A stretch of DNA of 64,000 nt from Labrys sp. KNU-23 (GTDB taxonomy: Bacteria > Pseudomonadota > Alphaproteobacteria > Rhizobiales > Labraceae), in the NCBI RefSeq assembly GCF_008330945.1, contig NZ_CP043489.1:1116001-1180000 (forward strand), given 5' to 3'. Every line of letters starts with the position of its first letter. The first letter of the stretch is position 1. Made by a program: the position numbers and the translations under genes. The notes below the pieces were generated by a model, which had not been told where the DNA came from, made no database searches, and saw only the letters and a program-made list of their open reading frames with translations. Below are positions 29,849-38,169 of this stretch, one piece after another.

Positions 29849-30871
29849 TCACCCAGCCAAGCGGAAGCGCTTCACCAGGAAGTCGTGCATCGCTTCCTCA
29901 TCGTCGAAGGAAAGCCGGATCGGCACGGTCTCGCTGATCGAGGCCAGGCCGATGCGTGCCGGGCCTCCGGCCAGGCGGGTCATGTCCTTGGTCGTCGTCA
30001 CCGGCACGAGCTTGGCCGCCTGTGCCCGCGCCGCGATCCTGGCCGCCTCCTCCTCGCTGAAGGCGTGATGATCGGCGAAGACCTCGGTCGCGGCGATGAT
30101 CGCCCCCATGTCCGCCAGGGTCTTGAAGAACTTCTCGGGACGCCCGATGCCGGCAAAGGCCAGCACCCGCTTGCCACGCAAGGACGGGGCTTGCGGATCG
30201 AGCCCGATGCGGGCTCGGAACACGGCGACACTCGAGCCGCGGGCGAAATCATAGACGGCTGTGCCGGCATCGCCCGGCCCAATCACCACCACCGCAGAGG
30301 CAAAGCCGATCTGGTCGTGGATATCGGCCCGCAGCGGCCCGGCCGGGAAGGAAAGCCCGTTGCCGATGCCCGTCTCGCCGTCGACGGCGATGATCGAGCA
30401 ATCCTTGGTGAGAGAGGGGTTCTGGAAGCCGTCATCCATGATGATAATGCTGGCACCCTGCTCGATGGCAAGCGCCGCCCCGGCCGGCCGGTCGACGGAC
30501 TTCACTGTCAGAGCCTTGCGGGCCAGCAGCAGGGCCTCGTCGCCCACCTTGTCGGCGGCATCGTCCAACTTCACCACCAGCGGCCCCTTCGCGCTGCCGC
30601 CATAGCCGCGAGTGAGGAAGGCGGGTCGCTGGCCAGCGGCGATCAGGATATCGGCAACTGCCAGTGCCAGCGGCGTCTTGCCGGCACCGCCAAGCGTGAA
30701 ATTGCCGATGCAGACGACAGGAACGCCCGCCCGGCTGCCGGGCTGGCGCATGCGCGCGATGACCTTGTCACCATAGAAACGGGACAACGGCGTGAGCAGG
30801 CCGGCCAGCCAGCCGCGAGGTCGGTACCAGAAGGCCGGCGCCTTCAGGCTGATGCGCTGTCGCAAATTCAT
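29849..30871 (-). CDS. lpxK: Tetraacyldisaccharide 4'-kinase
   Basis: LpxK phosphorylates the 4' position of the tetraacyldisaccharide-1-phosphate to make lipid IVA at the cytosolic face of the inner membrane. The 340-residue protein has a short membrane-proximal N-terminus (PAFWYRPRGWLAGLLTPLSR), the P-loop GNFTLGGAGKTP at 56-67, LTRGYGG, and IIIMDDGFQNPSL. The ATG overlaps the waaA stop by four bases (ATGA), so it is translationally coupled to the lipid A/core operon. Confidence 0.96.
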   Translation of the reverse strand: MNLRQRISLKAPAFWYRPRGWLAGLLTPLSRFYGDKVIARMRQPGSRAGVPVVCIGNFTLGGAGKTPLALAVADILIAAGQRPAFLTRGYGGSAKGPLVVKLDDAADKVGDEALLLARKALTVKSVDRPAGAALAIEQGASIIIMDDGFQNPSLTKDCSIIAVDGETGIGNGLSFPAGPLRADIHDQIGFASAVVVIGPGDAGTAVYDFARGSSVAVFRARIGLDPQAPSLRGKRVLAFAGIGRPEKFFKTLADMGAIIAATEVFADHHAFSEEEAARIAARAQAAKLVPVTTTKDMTRLAGGPARIGLASISETVPIRLSFDDEEAMHDFLVKRFRLAG

Positions 30872-32148
30872 GGCTGCCTCTTCCCGAGAGGCAGCAAAGC
30901 GGCAAGCGTGCGATCCAGCGCTCCGGTCAACGTTGCGATCGCCCTGGCGCCGCCGGCGGCGAGACGTTCGACCTCTGCCGGTTCGACCAGCAGCCCTGCA
31001 ACGGCATCCGACATTTCGGCCGCGCTGTGCACGGGCACGGCGCCGCCCATGCCGTCGAGCGCGCCATAGGCTTCGACGAAGTTCTGGACATGAGGGCCAT
31101 GCAGCACGGCCGCGCCAAGCTTGACTGGCTCGATGGGATTCTGCCCGCCCTTGCCGAGCAGTGACTTGCCCATGAAGACGATGCGGGCAAGGCGATAGAA
31201 CACGCCCATCTCCCCGACCGTATCGGCAACATAGACATCATGTTGCGCTTCGAGAGCGATACCCCGCGAGCGCAGGGCGACGCTCAGTCCCTTTTCCCGC
31301 AACGCCGCAGCGATCGCCTCACCACGCTCGGGATGGCGCGGCACGATCAGCGTCAACAGGCCCGCAAAACGATCCTTCAAGGTGGCATGCACCTCGCCCG
31401 CCAGTGCCTCCTCGCCCTCATGCGTCACCGCCGCGAGCCAGAGCAAGCGGCCGTTGACGGCCCGCCGCAGCCCCTCCAGCACGCCCGGATCGGCAGGCGG
31501 GAGAGGAGCATCGAATTTCAGATTGCCGGTGACGACGACGCGCGGCGCCCCCAGCGAGGCAAAGCGCCGTCCGTCATCCTCGCTCTGCGCGGCAATGAGG
31601 TCGAAGCGCCCCAGCAAGGCGGCACTGGTACGCGGCACGCGGCACCAGCGCGCGAAGGAACGCGGCGACATCCGCCCATTGACCAGCGCCAGGGGAATGC
31701 CCGCCGCCTTGATCTCGGCGATCATCCCCGGCCAGAGCTCCGATTCCAGGAAGCAGACCAGATCAGGCCGCCAATGCTCGAGGAAACGGCTGACATAGGC
31801 CGGGATGTCGAGCGGCACGAACTGATGAATGGCTCCGGGCGGCAGGCGCTCGGCCATCAGGGCAGCCGAGGTGACGGTGCCGGTCGTCATCAGGATGCGG
31901 TAGCCCTCCGCCGCCAGGCGCGCAGCCAGCGGCAACAGGGTGATGGCCTCACCGACGCTGGCGCCATGCAGCCAGGCAAGGCGCCCTTCGGGCCGGGGCC
32001 GGCCGGCAATGCCGAGGCGTTCGGACCGGCGCGAGGCATCCTCTTTGCCGCGGCGCTGGCGCTTATCCAGCAACAGGCCGGCGAACGGGCGAAAGCAGCT
32101 GGTCGCCAGCCGGTAGGCCTTGAGGCTGAGGGGTAGCGCTGCGCTCAC
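30868..32148 (-). CDS. waaA: 3-deoxy-D-manno-octulosonic acid (Kdo) transferase
   Basis: WaaA adds Kdo from CMP-Kdo to lipid IVA at the inner membrane. The 426-residue GT-B enzyme shows the N-terminal WLHGASVGE motif at about residue 58-66, ESELWPGMI, and the C-terminal donor-site segment GKSLLGKGGQNPIEPVKLGA (starting near 335). The start overlaps the end of the upstream acyltransferase-like gene by four bases. The order DUF374-waaA-lpxK is the usual alphaproteobacterial lipid A cluster. Confidence 0.96.
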   Translation of the reverse strand: MSAALPLSLKAYRLATSCFRPFAGLLLDKRQRRGKEDASRRSERLGIAGRPRPEGRLAWLHGASVGEAITLLPLAARLAAEGYRILMTTGTVTSAALMAERLPPGAIHQFVPLDIPAYVSRFLEHWRPDLVCFLESELWPGMIAEIKAAGIPLALVNGRMSPRSFARWCRVPRTSAALLGRFDLIAAQSEDDGRRFASLGAPRVVVTGNLKFDAPLPPADPGVLEGLRRAVNGRLLWLAAVTHEGEEALAGEVHATLKDRFAGLLTLIVPRHPERGEAIAAALREKGLSVALRSRGIALEAQHDVYVADTVGEMGVFYRLARIVFMGKSLLGKGGQNPIEPVKLGAAVLHGPHVQNFVEAYGALDGMGGAVPVHSAAEMSDAVAGLLVEPAEVERLAAGGARAIATLTGALDRTLAALLPLGKRQP

Positions 32149-32849
32149 GTGCCCGCCTTCACGAAGGTTCGCCCGACCATGGCATAAGCGGTGTGATGCG
32201 CCGCATCGAGAGCCTTCTCCACCTCCAGGCGCTTCGCCTCCATCAGCGCCTTGTCGGCATCTCCAGGCACATGCACGAGATCGCCGACGACGAAGGCGCC
32301 CCGCGAAAACGGCATGTTGATCACCGCCTTGTCCCAGGTGGAGAGCTGGATCATGTTCGAGGTCGCCACGGCAACCGGCACGATCGGCCGTCCCGACAGC
32401 CGCGCGAGCGTGACAATGCCGAGCCCGGCTATGCCGCCGGTGCGCGGCACGTCCGCCGTCACGCCCACCGACTGGCCGTCCTTCAGGGTTGCCACCAGCT
32501 CGCGCAGGGCTGCGGGACCGCCCTTGTGGTGCTGGCGCTGGGGCTTGCCACCCGAGCCGCGCACCAGGCCGAGCCCCAGACGCGTCACCGCAACCGCGTT
32601 GATCTCGCCGTCGCCATGGCGCGAGATCAGGATGCGGAACTCATGCCCCTCGCGGCGCATGAAGGGCACCAGGAAATGCTGCCCGTGCCACATCGCCACG
32701 ATATAGGGATATTGATCACGAATGGGCCCGTAGAGGTCGGCCGGACTGTCGGCAAAGCGGCTGGTGCCGTGCACGAGCTTCAGCCAGGCGGCGAGGCCTT
32801 CGCCGATGGCCTTCTGGACGAAGCGGGATCGGCCGATATTCTTGATCAT
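32145..32849 (-). CDS. DUF374 lysophospholipid acyltransferase-like protein
   Basis: The 234-residue protein belongs to the DUF374 branch of the lysophospholipid acyltransferase superfamily that accompanies waaA in alphaproteobacteria. Visible motifs are AMWHGQHFLVPF (catalytic-type His, about residue 54), RGSGGKPQ and VTADVPRTGG. The N-terminal 25 residues are amphipathic and probably associate with the inner membrane. A role in acylating lipid A or its precursor is suspected from context but not established for the family. Confidence 0.88.
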   Translation of the reverse strand: MIKNIGRSRFVQKAIGEGLAAWLKLVHGTSRFADSPADLYGPIRDQYPYIVAMWHGQHFLVPFMRREGHEFRILISRHGDGEINAVAVTRLGLGLVRGSGGKPQRQHHKGGPAALRELVATLKDGQSVGVTADVPRTGGIAGLGIVTLARLSGRPIVPVAVATSNMIQLSTWDKAVINMPFSRGAFVVGDLVHVPGDADKALMEAKRLEVEKALDAAHHTAYAMVGRTFVKAGT

Positions 32850-32858
32850 TCAAGGCAA

Positions 32859-33101
32859 TCAGCGCTTGGTCGTGTCGGTGGCCGGATCGAGCAGGCGATG
32901 CAGATGCACGATGAAATAGCGCATCTGGGCATTGTCGACGCTCGCCTGGGCCTTGGCCTTCCAGGCTGCCTGGGCGCTGGCGTAATTGGGGTAGATGCCG
33001 ACGATGTCGAGACCCTGAAGATCCTTGAACTCCACCCCTTCGATCGAGCTCAACTCGCCGCCGAAAACCAGATGCAGCAATTGTTTCTGAGGTTCACTCA
33101 T
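32859..33101 (-). CDS. DUF4170 small protein
   Basis: The 80-residue cytosolic protein matches DUF4170 (LHLVFGGELSSIEGVEFKDL; IVGIYPNYASAQAAWKAKAQ; AQMRYFIVHLHRLLDP), which is found next to the waaA/lpxK genes in many Hyphomicrobiales. Its function is unknown. ATG 33101 has AGGAG seven bases upstream, and a RIME-like inverted repeat begins right behind that site. Confidence 0.88.
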   Translation of the reverse strand: MSEPQKQLLHLVFGGELSSIEGVEFKDLQGLDIVGIYPNYASAQAAWKAKAQASVDNAQMRYFIVHLHRLLDPATDTTKR

Positions 33102-33113
33102 CCCATACTCCTA

Positions 33114-33180
33114 TAGCGTTTTCCAAAAAAATCTGACAGACTCTTCGGTCAAGAAAACGCGCTAAAACAAAGAGTTAGAG
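33114..33180. repeat. Rhizobial intergenic repeat (RIME-like)
   Basis: TAGCGTTTTC (33114-33123) is mirrored by GAAAACGCGCTA (33153-33164), followed by AAACAAAGAGTTAGAG. This wording is typical of short mosaic elements scattered between genes in rhizobia. It abuts the ribosome-binding site of the DUF4170 gene, so it lies in that gene's leader. Confidence 0.65.
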
Positions 33181-33220
33181 AAAAACGACGATTCGGAGAA
33201 AAGTCATTTTGCCCTAAAAT

Positions 33221-34039
33221 TCAGTTCATGCCCTCGAACAGCGCAACCAAAGCGCCCTGGCGCTCGCGCCCGGCCATCACGAGCGGCCGGTGCACGGGGT
33301 CGGGGCGGTTATAGACGATGTCTCTGCCGGCCACGGTGGTAAGAAGCCCGCCGGCTTCGCTCAGAATGATGTCGGCAGCCGCGATGTCCCAATCATGGGA
33401 GGATCCCGAAGCGAAAGCACCATCGACGCTGCCTTCCGCCACCATGGCGATGCGCAGGGCCAGCGAAGACATTGACGAGGCCCGCTCGACCCGAGGCAGG
33501 GAGCGCTGGGCCAGATCGAACATCGGCTTTGGCCCGGCAAGCGTGCGGATGGCAGCAAGAGCCCCCTGGCTGGCCTGCAACGGGGCACCGTTCTTGAAGG
33601 CGCCCAGGCCGCGCCCGCCGGTATAGAGATCGCCATTGCTCGGGCGGAAGAGCACGCCCGCCAGCGGACGCCCGTCCTCGACCAGCGCAGCCGAAATCAC
33701 CCATTCGCCATTGCCGGCGATGAAACCACGCGTGCCGTCGATGGGATCGATCACCCAGACCTGCCGCCTGTCCAGGCGTTCGGCCGTGTCGGCAGCCTCT
33801 TCGGAGAGCCAGCCGATCGCGCTGGAAACATCCCGCAAGCGCTTGGCCAGATGCGCATCGATGGCAAGGTCCGCCTCGGTGACCGGCGACTTGTCGGCCT
33901 TGTCGAAGATGCGGGCGCCGTCGCGCGCAAAGCCGAGCCCGATGTCTCCCGCTTCCCTGACAGCCTCGACCAGCAGAGGCAACGCCTCGCCCGCACCCAA
34001 CGCCCGGGCCATACGCCCTGCCCCATCCTTTTCGATCAT
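33221..34039 (-). CDS. cysQ: CysQ-like 3'(2'),5'-bisphosphate nucleotidase (inositol monophosphatase family)
   Basis: This 272-residue magnesium-dependent phosphatase shows the family metal-binding motifs DKSPVTEADLAID (about 49-61), SEEAAD, WVIDPIDGTRGF (about 94-105) and WDIAAADIILSEAGG (about 218-232). CysQ removes phosphate from 3'-phosphoadenosine 5'-phosphate, a by-product of sulphation; other members hydrolyse inositol phosphates. Its place behind the lipid A genes is common in this order. The start may be 34039 or the ATG at 34012. Confidence 0.87.
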   Translation of the reverse strand: MIEKDGAGRMARALGAGEALPLLVEAVREAGDIGLGFARDGARIFDKADKSPVTEADLAIDAHLAKRLRDVSSAIGWLSEEAADTAERLDRRQVWVIDPIDGTRGFIAGNGEWVISAALVEDGRPLAGVLFRPSNGDLYTGGRGLGAFKNGAPLQASQGALAAIRTLAGPKPMFDLAQRSLPRVERASSMSSLALRIAMVAEGSVDGAFASGSSHDWDIAAADIILSEAGGLLTTVAGRDIVYNRPDPVHRPLVMAGRERQGALVALFEGMN

Positions 34040-34116
34040 GGCTCGGATTTAGGCGAGCAGACCGGCGCGTGCAAGCAAGAACCATGGGTTCGAAGCGGTT
34101 GGCAGGGCAAGGCGTC

Positions 34117-34635
34117 CTACTGGCTTCGCCGCGGAACGTGATAAATCACGGCTGTGTATTTCCTGTCACGCCGCTCTGCCGCCGGGATTCCGCCCAGGCC
34201 CTCGGCAATGCGCCGGCTCGCCAGATTCGCCTCCGCGACGGGATATTCGAAATATTGTATGGCCGGATCCCGGGACGCCCAGGCGGCAACCGCCGCGACG
34301 GCCTCGCGGCCATAGCCGCGTCCATGTTCGTCCTCCCGGATCCAGATGCCGAGTTCGGGCGTCCTGCTTCCTGCCCGATGCAGCCCTGCCAGGCCGAGAA
34401 ACAGTCCGTCACGCCGCCGGACGACGAAAATATAGTCGCTGCCGACTTCGGCCAAGGTTCCCCAATTGCGCCAGACCGCGGCAAAGGCCTTGCGTGACGG
34501 CGAAGGCTCCCATGCCATGAAGCGCGTCAGGCTCGGCGTGATGCAGGCAAAGATCTCATCGGCGTCATCGGGCTCGAAGGACCTGAGCAACAGGCGTTCG
34601 CCGAAAAGGCCGATGGGCGGTGGATCAAGCGACAC
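34117..34635 (-). CDS. GNAT acetyltransferase, RimJ/RimL type
   Basis: The 172-residue protein has the RimJ/RimL pattern: GERLLLRSFEPDDADEIFAC at about 12-31, ELGIWIREDEHGRGYGREAV containing the acetyl-CoA loop GRGYGREA, and ANLASRRIAEGLGG. Family members acetylate ribosomal N-termini or small molecules; the substrate is unknown. The start is GTG, supported by GGAG seven bases upstream. It is divergent from the SnoaL-like gene. Confidence 0.86.
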   Translation of the reverse strand: MSLDPPPIGLFGERLLLRSFEPDDADEIFACITPSLTRFMAWEPSPSRKAFAAVWRNWGTLAEVGSDYIFVVRRRDGLFLGLAGLHRAGSRTPELGIWIREDEHGRGYGREAVAAVAAWASRDPAIQYFEYPVAEANLASRRIAEGLGGIPAAERRDRKYTAVIYHVPRRSQ

Positions 34636-34657
34636 GTTGTTCTCCGCTCACGCAACT

Positions 34658-34861
34658 CAGGCCTGCCAACCGGAACATCCCCATCAACTGGGGCGTGAAT
34701 CATGTCATGGCCGTGCGGGCAATCGAGAACGGCGATAATGTGCCTGTGGCAGGATTCGTCAAAGAAGGCAGCCTTGATTACCTGACGCGTAATTGAGACG
34801 CCCCCTTCTCCTGGCCATGCTGAGCGGGCCTGAAGCAATCAGGCCTGCCACAAGGAACATC
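34658..34861 (+). other. Duplicated leader segment with a possible small reading frame
   Basis: CAGGCCTGCCAACCGGAACA (from 34658) and CAGGCCTGCCACAAGGAACA (from 34840) are imperfect direct repeats; the second carries the ribosome-binding site of the SnoaL-like gene. Between them, a 33-codon frame 34695-34796 (GTG start) ends GSLDYLTRN and looks mildly protein-like. It may be a remnant of a decayed duplicate. I do not claim it is a gene. Confidence 0.3.
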
Positions 34862-34864
34862 TCG

Positions 34865-35230
34865 ATGACTGATCCCGCCACCATCGCCCGCATCTATATC
34901 GCCACCTGGAACGAGACCGATCCCGCTCGGCGGCGGGCCTTGCTCGATGCTTCCTGGACGCCAGACGCCCTCTATGTCGACCCGCTGATGCGCGGCCAGG
35001 GCCATGACCAGATCGATGGCTTGATCACGGCCGTGCAGCAGCGCTTCCCGGATTTCCGCTTTTCCCTGATCGGCGAGGCGGATGGCCATGGCGATCATGT
35101 CCGTTTCTCCTGGCAGCTCGGCCCGGCGGGCGCCGATGGGCCGATCAAGGGCACCGACTTCGCCCGGCTCGACGAGGGGCGGCTGCACGAAGTCAGCGGT
35201 TTCCTCGATCAGGTTCCGGCGGCCGCATGA
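34865..35230 (+). CDS. SnoaL-like / NTF2-fold protein
   Basis: The 121-residue protein fits the SnoaL-like NTF2 fold: ARIYIATWNETDPARRRALL near the start, YVDPLMRGQGHDQIDGLI and a C-terminal strand set DGHGDHVRFSWQLGP then FARLDEGRLHEVSGFLD. Such proteins are small cytosolic isomerase- or hydratase-like enzymes or binding proteins; the role is unknown. ATG 34865 has AAGGAA eight bases upstream. The last four bases overlap the following regulator (ATGA), so the pair forms an operon. Confidence 0.85.
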   Translation: MTDPATIARIYIATWNETDPARRRALLDASWTPDALYVDPLMRGQGHDQIDGLITAVQQRFPDFRFSLIGEADGHGDHVRFSWQLGPAGADGPIKGTDFARLDEGRLHEVSGFLDQVPAAA

Positions 35231-36069
35231 GCGCCCGCGGGAACATCCAGGCCGTCCGTCGCCCGGGCGCCTCGCCGCAAGCGAGGGCCGCCCGGGGGGT
35301 CGGCGACCATCTGCGCGCCTGGCGCCAGCATCGCCGCATGAGCCAGCTCGACTTCGCGCTGGAAGCGGAGATCTCGCAACGCCATCTCAGCTTCATGGAA
35401 AGCGGGCGTTCCAAGCCGAGCCGCGAAATGGTGCTGCATCTGGCCGAGAGGCTCGAAGTGCCGCTGCGCGAGCGCAATGCCCTGCTGCTCGCGGCCGGCT
35501 ATGCGCCCGTCTTTCAGGAGCGCGGCCTGGACGATCCGGCCCTTGCCCCGGCCCGCGAGGCCATCGACCTGGTGATCGGGGGGCATGAACCCTACCCCGC
35601 CCTTGCGGTCGACCGCCACTGGACGCTGGTCGCCGCCAACAAGGCGATCGCACCCCTGCTGGTCGGAGTTTCCGACAAGCGCTTGCTGGAGCCCCCCGTC
35701 AACGTCCTGCGCCTCAGCCTGCATCCGGAGGGACTCGCGCCCCACACCGCCAACCTGCCCGAATGGCGCGATCATCTGCTCGATCGCCTGCGCCAGCAGA
35801 TCGCCATCAGCGGCGACGAGATCCTCGCCCGGCTCCTCGATGAACTTTCCGCCTATCCGGTACCGGCCTCGCGCGGCAAGCCCCGCGCCGATCTCGGCGG
35901 CATCGTGGTGCCTTTCGAGCTCAGGACGCCGCAGGGCCTGATGTGTTTCTTCTCCACCACCACCGTGTTCGGCACACCCGTCGACATCACCCTGTCGGAA
36001 CTGGCGCTGGAATGTTTCTATCCCGCCAATGCCGAAACGACGGAGATCCTCAAGCGAACGGCGCTGTGA
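35227..36069 (+). CDS. XRE-family regulator with MmyB-like ligand-binding domain
   Basis: The 280-residue protein has an N-terminal helix-turn-helix (LRAWRQHRRMSQLDFALEAE then ISQRHLSFMESGRSKPS at about 29-66) and a MmyB-like C-terminal domain (YPALAVDRHWTLVAANKA; VNVLRLSLHPEGLAPHTANL). MmyB domains resemble PAS folds and may bind small lipophilic ligands. It is cotranscribed with the SnoaL-like gene and may autoregulate the pair. The ligand is unknown. Confidence 0.9.
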   Translation: MSARGNIQAVRRPGASPQARAARGVGDHLRAWRQHRRMSQLDFALEAEISQRHLSFMESGRSKPSREMVLHLAERLEVPLRERNALLLAAGYAPVFQERGLDDPALAPAREAIDLVIGGHEPYPALAVDRHWTLVAANKAIAPLLVGVSDKRLLEPPVNVLRLSLHPEGLAPHTANLPEWRDHLLDRLRQQIAISGDEILARLLDELSAYPVPASRGKPRADLGGIVVPFELRTPQGLMCFFSTTTVFGTPVDITLSELALECFYPANAETTEILKRTAL

Positions 36070-36081
36070 AAGGGGTCGCGT

Positions 36082-36177
36082 GGGATTGGAGGGTCGATCT
36101 CCCGATCGACCATCTTGGAAACGTCGTGCGTGAGAGAGGGCGAAGATGGTCGATCGGGAGATCGACCCTCCAATCCC
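36082..36177. repeat. Palindromic element copy 3 (35-bp perfect arms)
   Basis: Arms 36082-36116 and 36143-36177 are perfect reverse complements, starting GGGATTGGAGGGTCGATCTC. The loop begins with TTGGAAACGTCGTGCG, sharing TTGGAAACGTCG with copy 1, although the arms differ strongly. It lies 12 bases after the XRE-regulator stop. Confidence 0.93.
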
Positions 36178-36329
36178 CGGTCCGCCCCGAGAGGTGAGCA
36201 TCTATTCGCAAGGACGCCAGCCCCAACGTCTCTATCTTTGCATAGAAAACGGGCGGGTCCCTGCCATGGTCCACCCGGAAGCTGGAGGTCGCCTTCTCCC
36301 GGGAGGACGAGGCCGAAACCCGCCCGTCA

Positions 36330-36350
36330 TTCCCCTCACGACGAGGGGAA
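36330..36350 (-). terminator. Hairpin downstream of hmuQ
   Basis: TTCCCCTC (36330-36337) pairs perfectly with GAGGGGAA (36343-36350) around a five-base loop, 11 bases past the hmuQ stop. It is a plausible end of the haem-uptake transcript. Confidence 0.65.
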
Positions 36351-36361
36351 ATGCTGAATGT

Positions 36362-36697
36362 TTAGGCTGCCTTGCTCTCGGTCGGCGCATCCAGCGTCTG
36401 CAGGACTTCGAAGCCCTCGAAGACGGGGTGGCCGAGCGTCAGCGCCGGGCCCTTGCCGGCATTGCGGTGCGACAGGCGGAAGGCCTCAGACTGGGTCCAG
36501 GCCTCGAAATCCGCCTTGGACCGCCAGACCACATGCGAGGAATACAGCACATGGTCCTCCCGCTCCGGACCGCGCAGCAGGTGGAAGGAGACGAAGCCCG
36601 GCAGCTTGTCGATATGCACTTCACGATCGCGCCAGACGGTCTCGAAGTCCGCGGTGGACTCCTTCTTTACCTGGAAGCGGTTCATGGCGATGAACAT
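36362..36697 (-). CDS. hmuQ: IsdG-type haem-degrading monooxygenase (HmuQ/BhuQ-like)
   Basis: The 111-residue protein of the antibiotic-biosynthesis-monooxygenase fold begins MFIAMNRFQVKKESTADFET (the signature N-terminus of HmuQ/BhuQ) and includes LPGFVSFHLLRGPE and VWRSKADFEAWTQSEAFR with a following His (SHRNAG) where IsdG-type enzymes place the haem ligand. Such proteins open the haem ring in the cytosol to release iron. AAGGA eight bases upstream fixes the start at 36697. It closes the exbB-exbD-tonB-hmuQ run, which supports the haem role. Confidence 0.86.
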   Translation of the reverse strand: MFIAMNRFQVKKESTADFETVWRDREVHIDKLPGFVSFHLLRGPEREDHVLYSSHVVWRSKADFEAWTQSEAFRLSHRNAGKGPALTLGHPVFEGFEVLQTLDAPTESKAA

Positions 36698-36716
36698 GGA
36701 TAGTTCCTTTCTTGAG

Positions 36717-37697
36717 TTAAGATCTTGGACATTGGACGGGCACGATGCGCGAGACGGCGCCTCCCGGTGGAGGCGGCGGCGATATCGCGCGGACGGCTGC
36801 AAGCGCAGCTCGGTCCAATGCAGAATCCCCCGACGCGCTGTTGAGGCGTATGCCGCCGACACTGCCGGAGGTAGAGACGTTGAAGGCAACGGTGCTTCGC
36901 TTACCGCCCTGGCAAGCGATACCGCCCATCGCCCTTACACGTCCATTCACCACGGCAACGAGAATAGCGTTGTATTTCTGCAGAGCCGCAGCACGCGTGC
37001 GCGCACTGTCGGCGACGCCGATATCCGATATGGCCCCCTCCCCGCCTTTCTGAGCGCGGCGAATCTGCGTGGTCGTATCGAGTTTGGCCAATCGCTTGAC
37101 CTCTGGCTTGTCCTTGACCGGCGCCTCGACCACCTTCTTCTTGAGAGGCTGCTCTTTGGGCTTTTCCACCTTCTTCTTCGGCTTTTCCGGGGCGGGTTTC
37201 TCGATTACCGGCACTTTCGGCTCCGTCACCGTCTCGCTTGGCACAGTGTCGGGAACGGTCGCGACGGTCGCGCTGGGCTGCGTTGAGGTCGTGGTGACGA
37301 CATCAGGCACCAGGGCAGCCATCTTGTCCGGGTCGACAGGTGTCGGCGGAGCCTCTTCGGCCGCCTGAACGGGCGGAGGTTCCATGCTTTGCTCGTGGGG
37401 CTTCACCGGCTCGGCAGCCACCGCATCGGGTGGAATCTCCGTGACGGTATCCTCGGTCAGCGTTTCGCTCTCGGCCACCGGCGAGACGACCTCTTGCGAC
37501 AACGGCGTGCTCGCCTCATTCACGGCATCATTCGACGGTGCCGGCATCAGCGATGCCTCGATCGGGCGGTTCAAGCGCGTTTCCACGCCATCATGCGGCA
37601 CCATCACCCAGGCACCGGCAAAGACGGTCAGATGCAGGAGCGCCGCTCCCGCGATCATGCCGACGCGCCAGTCCCTGAAGATGTCGATCGATGTCAT
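36717..37697 (-). CDS. tonB: TonB energy-transducing protein
   Basis: This 326-residue periplasm-spanning protein has one N-terminal membrane helix (about 13-32, GMIAGAALLHLTVFAGAWV), a long Pro/Glu/Lys-rich spacer with the KPAPEKPKKKVEKPKEQP-type repeats (about 165-185) and a C-terminal TonB domain (about 235-326) ending IVPVQCPRS. It passes proton-motive energy from ExbB/ExbD to outer-membrane receptors. It starts ten bases after exbD; the nearby TonB-dependent receptor is the hmuR product. Confidence 0.92.
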   Translation of the reverse strand: MTSIDIFRDWRVGMIAGAALLHLTVFAGAWVMVPHDGVETRLNRPIEASLMPAPSNDAVNEASTPLSQEVVSPVAESETLTEDTVTEIPPDAVAAEPVKPHEQSMEPPPVQAAEEAPPTPVDPDKMAALVPDVVTTTSTQPSATVATVPDTVPSETVTEPKVPVIEKPAPEKPKKKVEKPKEQPLKKKVVEAPVKDKPEVKRLAKLDTTTQIRRAQKGGEGAISDIGVADSARTRAAALQKYNAILVAVVNGRVRAMGGIACQGGKRSTVAFNVSTSGSVGGIRLNSASGDSALDRAALAAVRAISPPPPPGGAVSRIVPVQCPRS

Positions 37698-37707
37698 GGC
37701 TGCACGA

Positions 37708-38169
37708 TCATGGCCGCGGGGCCGCGTTGTCGGCCTTGCCGATGAAGGCGAGCTGGCTGACGCCGTTGCGGCTCAGATTGGCCATCAGGTCCAGCACCTT
37801 TTCATAAGGCACGCTGGCGTCGGCGCGGATATGGGCCATCACCTTGGGATCGGCGGCGAGACGGGCGCGGATATCGGCGTCGAAAGCCTCGCCGCTGCGG
37901 GCGTCCTGGCCGATATAGAGCGAGCCATCCGCCTTGATGGAAACCACCAGCGGCTCCTTGGTCGGCGACATCGCCGCCACGCCGCTCGCCTTGGGCAGAT
38001 CGACCTTGACGCCGGCCGCCAGCATGGGCGCCGTCACCATGAAGACGATGAGCAGCACCAGCATCACGTCGACGAAGGGCGTCACATTGATGTCTGAAAC
38101 GGCCTTGGGCGCCCAAGATCCATAGCCAGACGCTTCGCCGCCTTCGGGGTCCTGGAGGGAGAAGCTCAT
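37708..38169 (-). CDS. exbD: TonB-system subunit ExbD
   Basis: The 153-residue protein has a cytosolic N-terminus, one membrane helix (VSDINVTPFVDVMLVLLIVF at about 23-42, with the functionally essential membrane Asp about 32) and a periplasmic domain (DLPKASGVAAM; GVSQLAFIGKAD). It overlaps exbB by four bases (ATGA) and forms the proton-driven motor with ExbB. Confidence 0.95.
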   Translation of the reverse strand: MSFSLQDPEGGEASGYGSWAPKAVSDINVTPFVDVMLVLLIVFMVTAPMLAAGVKVDLPKASGVAAMSPTKEPLVVSIKADGSLYIGQDARSGEAFDADIRARLAADPKVMAHIRADASVPYEKVLDLMANLSRNGVSQLAFIGKADNAAPRP

